This document shows positions 4,071-5,427 of a DNA stretch of 5,427 bases, piece by piece. Source of the stretch: Acidobacteriota bacterium (GTDB lineage: Bacteria > Acidobacteriota > UBA6911 > RPQK01 > JADFOI01). The position numbers were made by a program, and so were the translations under genes. A model generated the notes under the pieces. The model had not been told where the DNA came from, made no database searches, and saw nothing but the letters and a program-made list of their open reading frames with translations. The DNA is taken from the NCBI GenBank assembly GCA_029942065.1, contig JAPYTY010000076.1, positions 1 through 5,427 of the forward strand, in the 5' to 3' direction. Position 1 is the first letter of the stretch, and each line of letters begins with the position of its first letter.

Positions 4071-5427
4071 CTATTCCCTCGAGCCGGGAGTGACCATCAG
4101 CGTCATCGGCTCACCCCCTCGTTCCACAACCACCTTGACCTCGACACCCACCTTAAGGGCATCGATGGCAAAGGTGTAGTCATAGATATTTTCAATCTTC
4201 TTACCCGCCAGTTCAATCACGATATCCCCCGCCTCAAGGCCTGCCTCTTCAGCGGGCGCCCCCTTCATGACCCCGGATAACTTCACTCCGGCAACATCGC
4301 TCTGGGAATAGTCCGGAATGGTTCCCAGATAGACACGAAGGTTGGCCCGCGGCATCGACTCGGCAGGGCGCTCCATCTCGATATAATCCGGTGAATCTTC
4401 ATTGGTGAGCAGGGAACGCGTGATCGATCCCATCAGACCCACGATCTTTGCAGAACCCTCAAAGTTGACCTTGTCGGCCGTATCACGCGGAGTATGATAG
4501 TCCTCGTGCACCCCGGTGAAGGCGCTCAAAAGGGGGGCGCCGTTGAGGTAAAAGGAGGTGGCATCAGTGGGCAGGTAACTGTCGTTCTGGATCACGATGG
4601 GCAGCCCGATGGGAACGTTGCTTCGTTCCGTTTCCCTGAGCCAGATTGAACTTGAGCCCACTCCCTGCAGCACCAACGAATCCCTCAAACGACCGATCAT
4701 ATCCATGTTCAGGTAGGCCACCACTCTCTCAGCCAGAGTGCTCAAGTTTTCCTCTTCCACCAGGGAACGGACGAAATGACTGGAGCCGAGCAGCCCCAGT
4801 TCTTCACCCGACCAGGCACTCAGAATTAAATCGTGCTTCATGGGCAGATCTCCCCGGGCCTTCTGATCGGCCAGATACTGAGCAATCTCCAGGATCCCGC
4901 CCACCCCGGAGGCATTGTCGTCGGCCCCGTAGTGAATCATTTCATGCTCTCCGGCCCGAGCCAGGGAACCGGCACCCCGGCCGCGACCCAGATGATCCAC
5001 ATGGGCACCCACCACCACGGCCTTTCGTGCCTCTCCCGGAGCTCGCAATCGAGCCAGCACATTGTTTCCGTTTCGCCGCTCCTTGACCACCTCGATCCGG
5101 GAGCCGATTTGAAGATCGGGAATTTCAAAACCCATGACGGAAGCTCCCCGGTCGAGCTCATCCTGTAAACCCTTGAGGTCTTTTCCAGCTGCCTCGAGCC
5201 ACTGATCGGCAAGCGCATTGGTTACCGAGATCACGGCCAGGCTGGTGCCGGCCTGGGAGCTGTCAAACGACAGAGGGACCAGTTGCTGGTTCACTTGCGA
5301 ATTGGGACCGCTCACCACCACCAGACCATGAGCTCCTCTATCACGTACCGCCATCGCCTTGTAGCGGAGGCTTGAATAGCGGCTCAGGTGCTGTCTCACC
5401 TGCGGGGAAACGTCCTCGGGTAAATAG
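4071..5427 (-). CDS. M28-family zinc aminopeptidase with PA-like and PDZ domains (partial, N-terminus outside window)
   Basis: The frame stays open from the window edge to TAG at 4073-4071. A GTG at 5399 is internal: the codons above it (YLPEDVSPQVRQ) continue in frame, so the protein is N-terminally truncated by the window. Counting from that GTG as residue 1, residues 1-60 look like part of a protease-associated (PA) domain (YKAMAVRDRGAHGLVVVSG). The M28 catalytic domain follows, with AHVDHLG (H133), GADDNASG (D161), SGEELGLLG (E199 as general base, E200 as ligand), YLNMDMIG (D233) and HEDYHTPRDT (H302). This is a complete di-zinc set by comparison with M28 enzymes of known structure. Residues about 354-442 form a PDZ domain (YLGTIPDY, GAPAEEAGLEAGDIVIELAG). 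Such proteins are usually exported to the periplasm or outside and trim peptides; the signal peptide would lie in the missing part. The exact substrate is unknown. Module A starts immediately after its stop. Confidence 0.93.
   Translation of the reverse strand, partial: YLPEDVSPQVRQHLSRYSSLRYKAMAVRDRGAHGLVVVSGPNSQVNQQLVPLSFDSSQAGTSLAVISVTNALADQWLEAAGKDLKGLQDELDRGASVMGFEIPDLQIGSRIEVVKERRNGNNVLARLRAPGEARKAVVVGAHVDHLGRGRGAGSLARAGEHEMIHYGADDNASGVGGILEIAQYLADQKARGDLPMKHDLILSAWSGEELGLLGSSHFVRSLVEEENLSTLAERVVAYLNMDMIGRLRDSLVLQGVGSSSIWLRETERSNVPIGLPIVIQNDSYLPTDATSFYLNGAPLLSAFTGVHEDYHTPRDTADKVNFEGSAKIVGLMGSITRSLLTNEDSPDYIEMERPAESMPRANLRVYLGTIPDYSQSDVAGVKLSGVMKGAPAEEAGLEAGDIVIELAGKKIENIYDYTFAIDALKVGVEVKVVVERGGEPMTLMVTPGSRE

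Noticed and set aside
4646..5086. Plus-strand 146-codon frame opposite the M28 gene
   Set aside because: Its product is proline/arginine-rich low complexity, and the opposite strand carries all M28 catalytic motifs.

Overview
The window reads as ordinary chromosome from a moderately GC-rich bacterium. It holds three complete genes, two genes cut by the window edges, and intergenic spaces unusually full of short repeats and hairpins. The phylum cannot be fixed from sequence alone. Family-level pointers are mixed. The first full gene resembles the NadQ/COG4111-type NAD regulators best known from Alphaproteobacteria. The ferrochelatase is of the Bacillus-like coproporphyrin type. The PA-M28-PDZ peptidase is a type I associate with diderm environmental lineages such as Acidobacteriota and relatives. 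An environmental diderm lineage rich in intergenic repeats is the most I would infer.

Layout. Bases 1-138 are the C-terminal end of an unrecognised protein. Bases 127-283 hold a hairpin and two facing arrays of 8-bp repeats; the second array runs into the start of the next gene. Bases 233-1306 encode a degenerate-Nudix plus winged-helix protein of the NrtR/NadQ kind. Bases 1307-1504 carry a fragment of a dispersed repeat, a sigma70-like promoter whose -10 box overlaps a perfect 7-7-7 inverted repeat, and a small hairpin with a T-run. Bases 1505-2515 are nadA (quinolinate synthase). Bases 2516-2821 contain repeat module A (hairpin, four 7-bp repeats, conserved tail), three consecutive 21-bp-spaced hairpins, and the hemH promoter and ribosome binding site. 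Bases 2822-3751 are hemH/cpfC. Bases 3752-4070, between convergent genes, hold a palindromic element of roughly 180-200 bp and a second, inverted copy of module A. Bases 4071-5427 (minus strand) are the C-terminal part of an M28 zinc aminopeptidase with a PDZ domain; its N-terminus lies outside the window.

How the genes fit together. The clearest functional unit is regulator - operator - nadA. A Nudix-derived NAD-pathway regulator sits directly upstream of the first committed NAD biosynthesis enzyme, and a dyad that looks like an operator overlaps the nadA -10 box. hemH has its own promoter and concerns heme synthesis. The M28 peptidase is an unrelated, probably exported enzyme. The most unusual aspect is the intergenic DNA: every gap between genes carries structured repeats, and the two copies of module A each lie just 3' of a gene (nadA and the M28 gene) in that gene's orientation.
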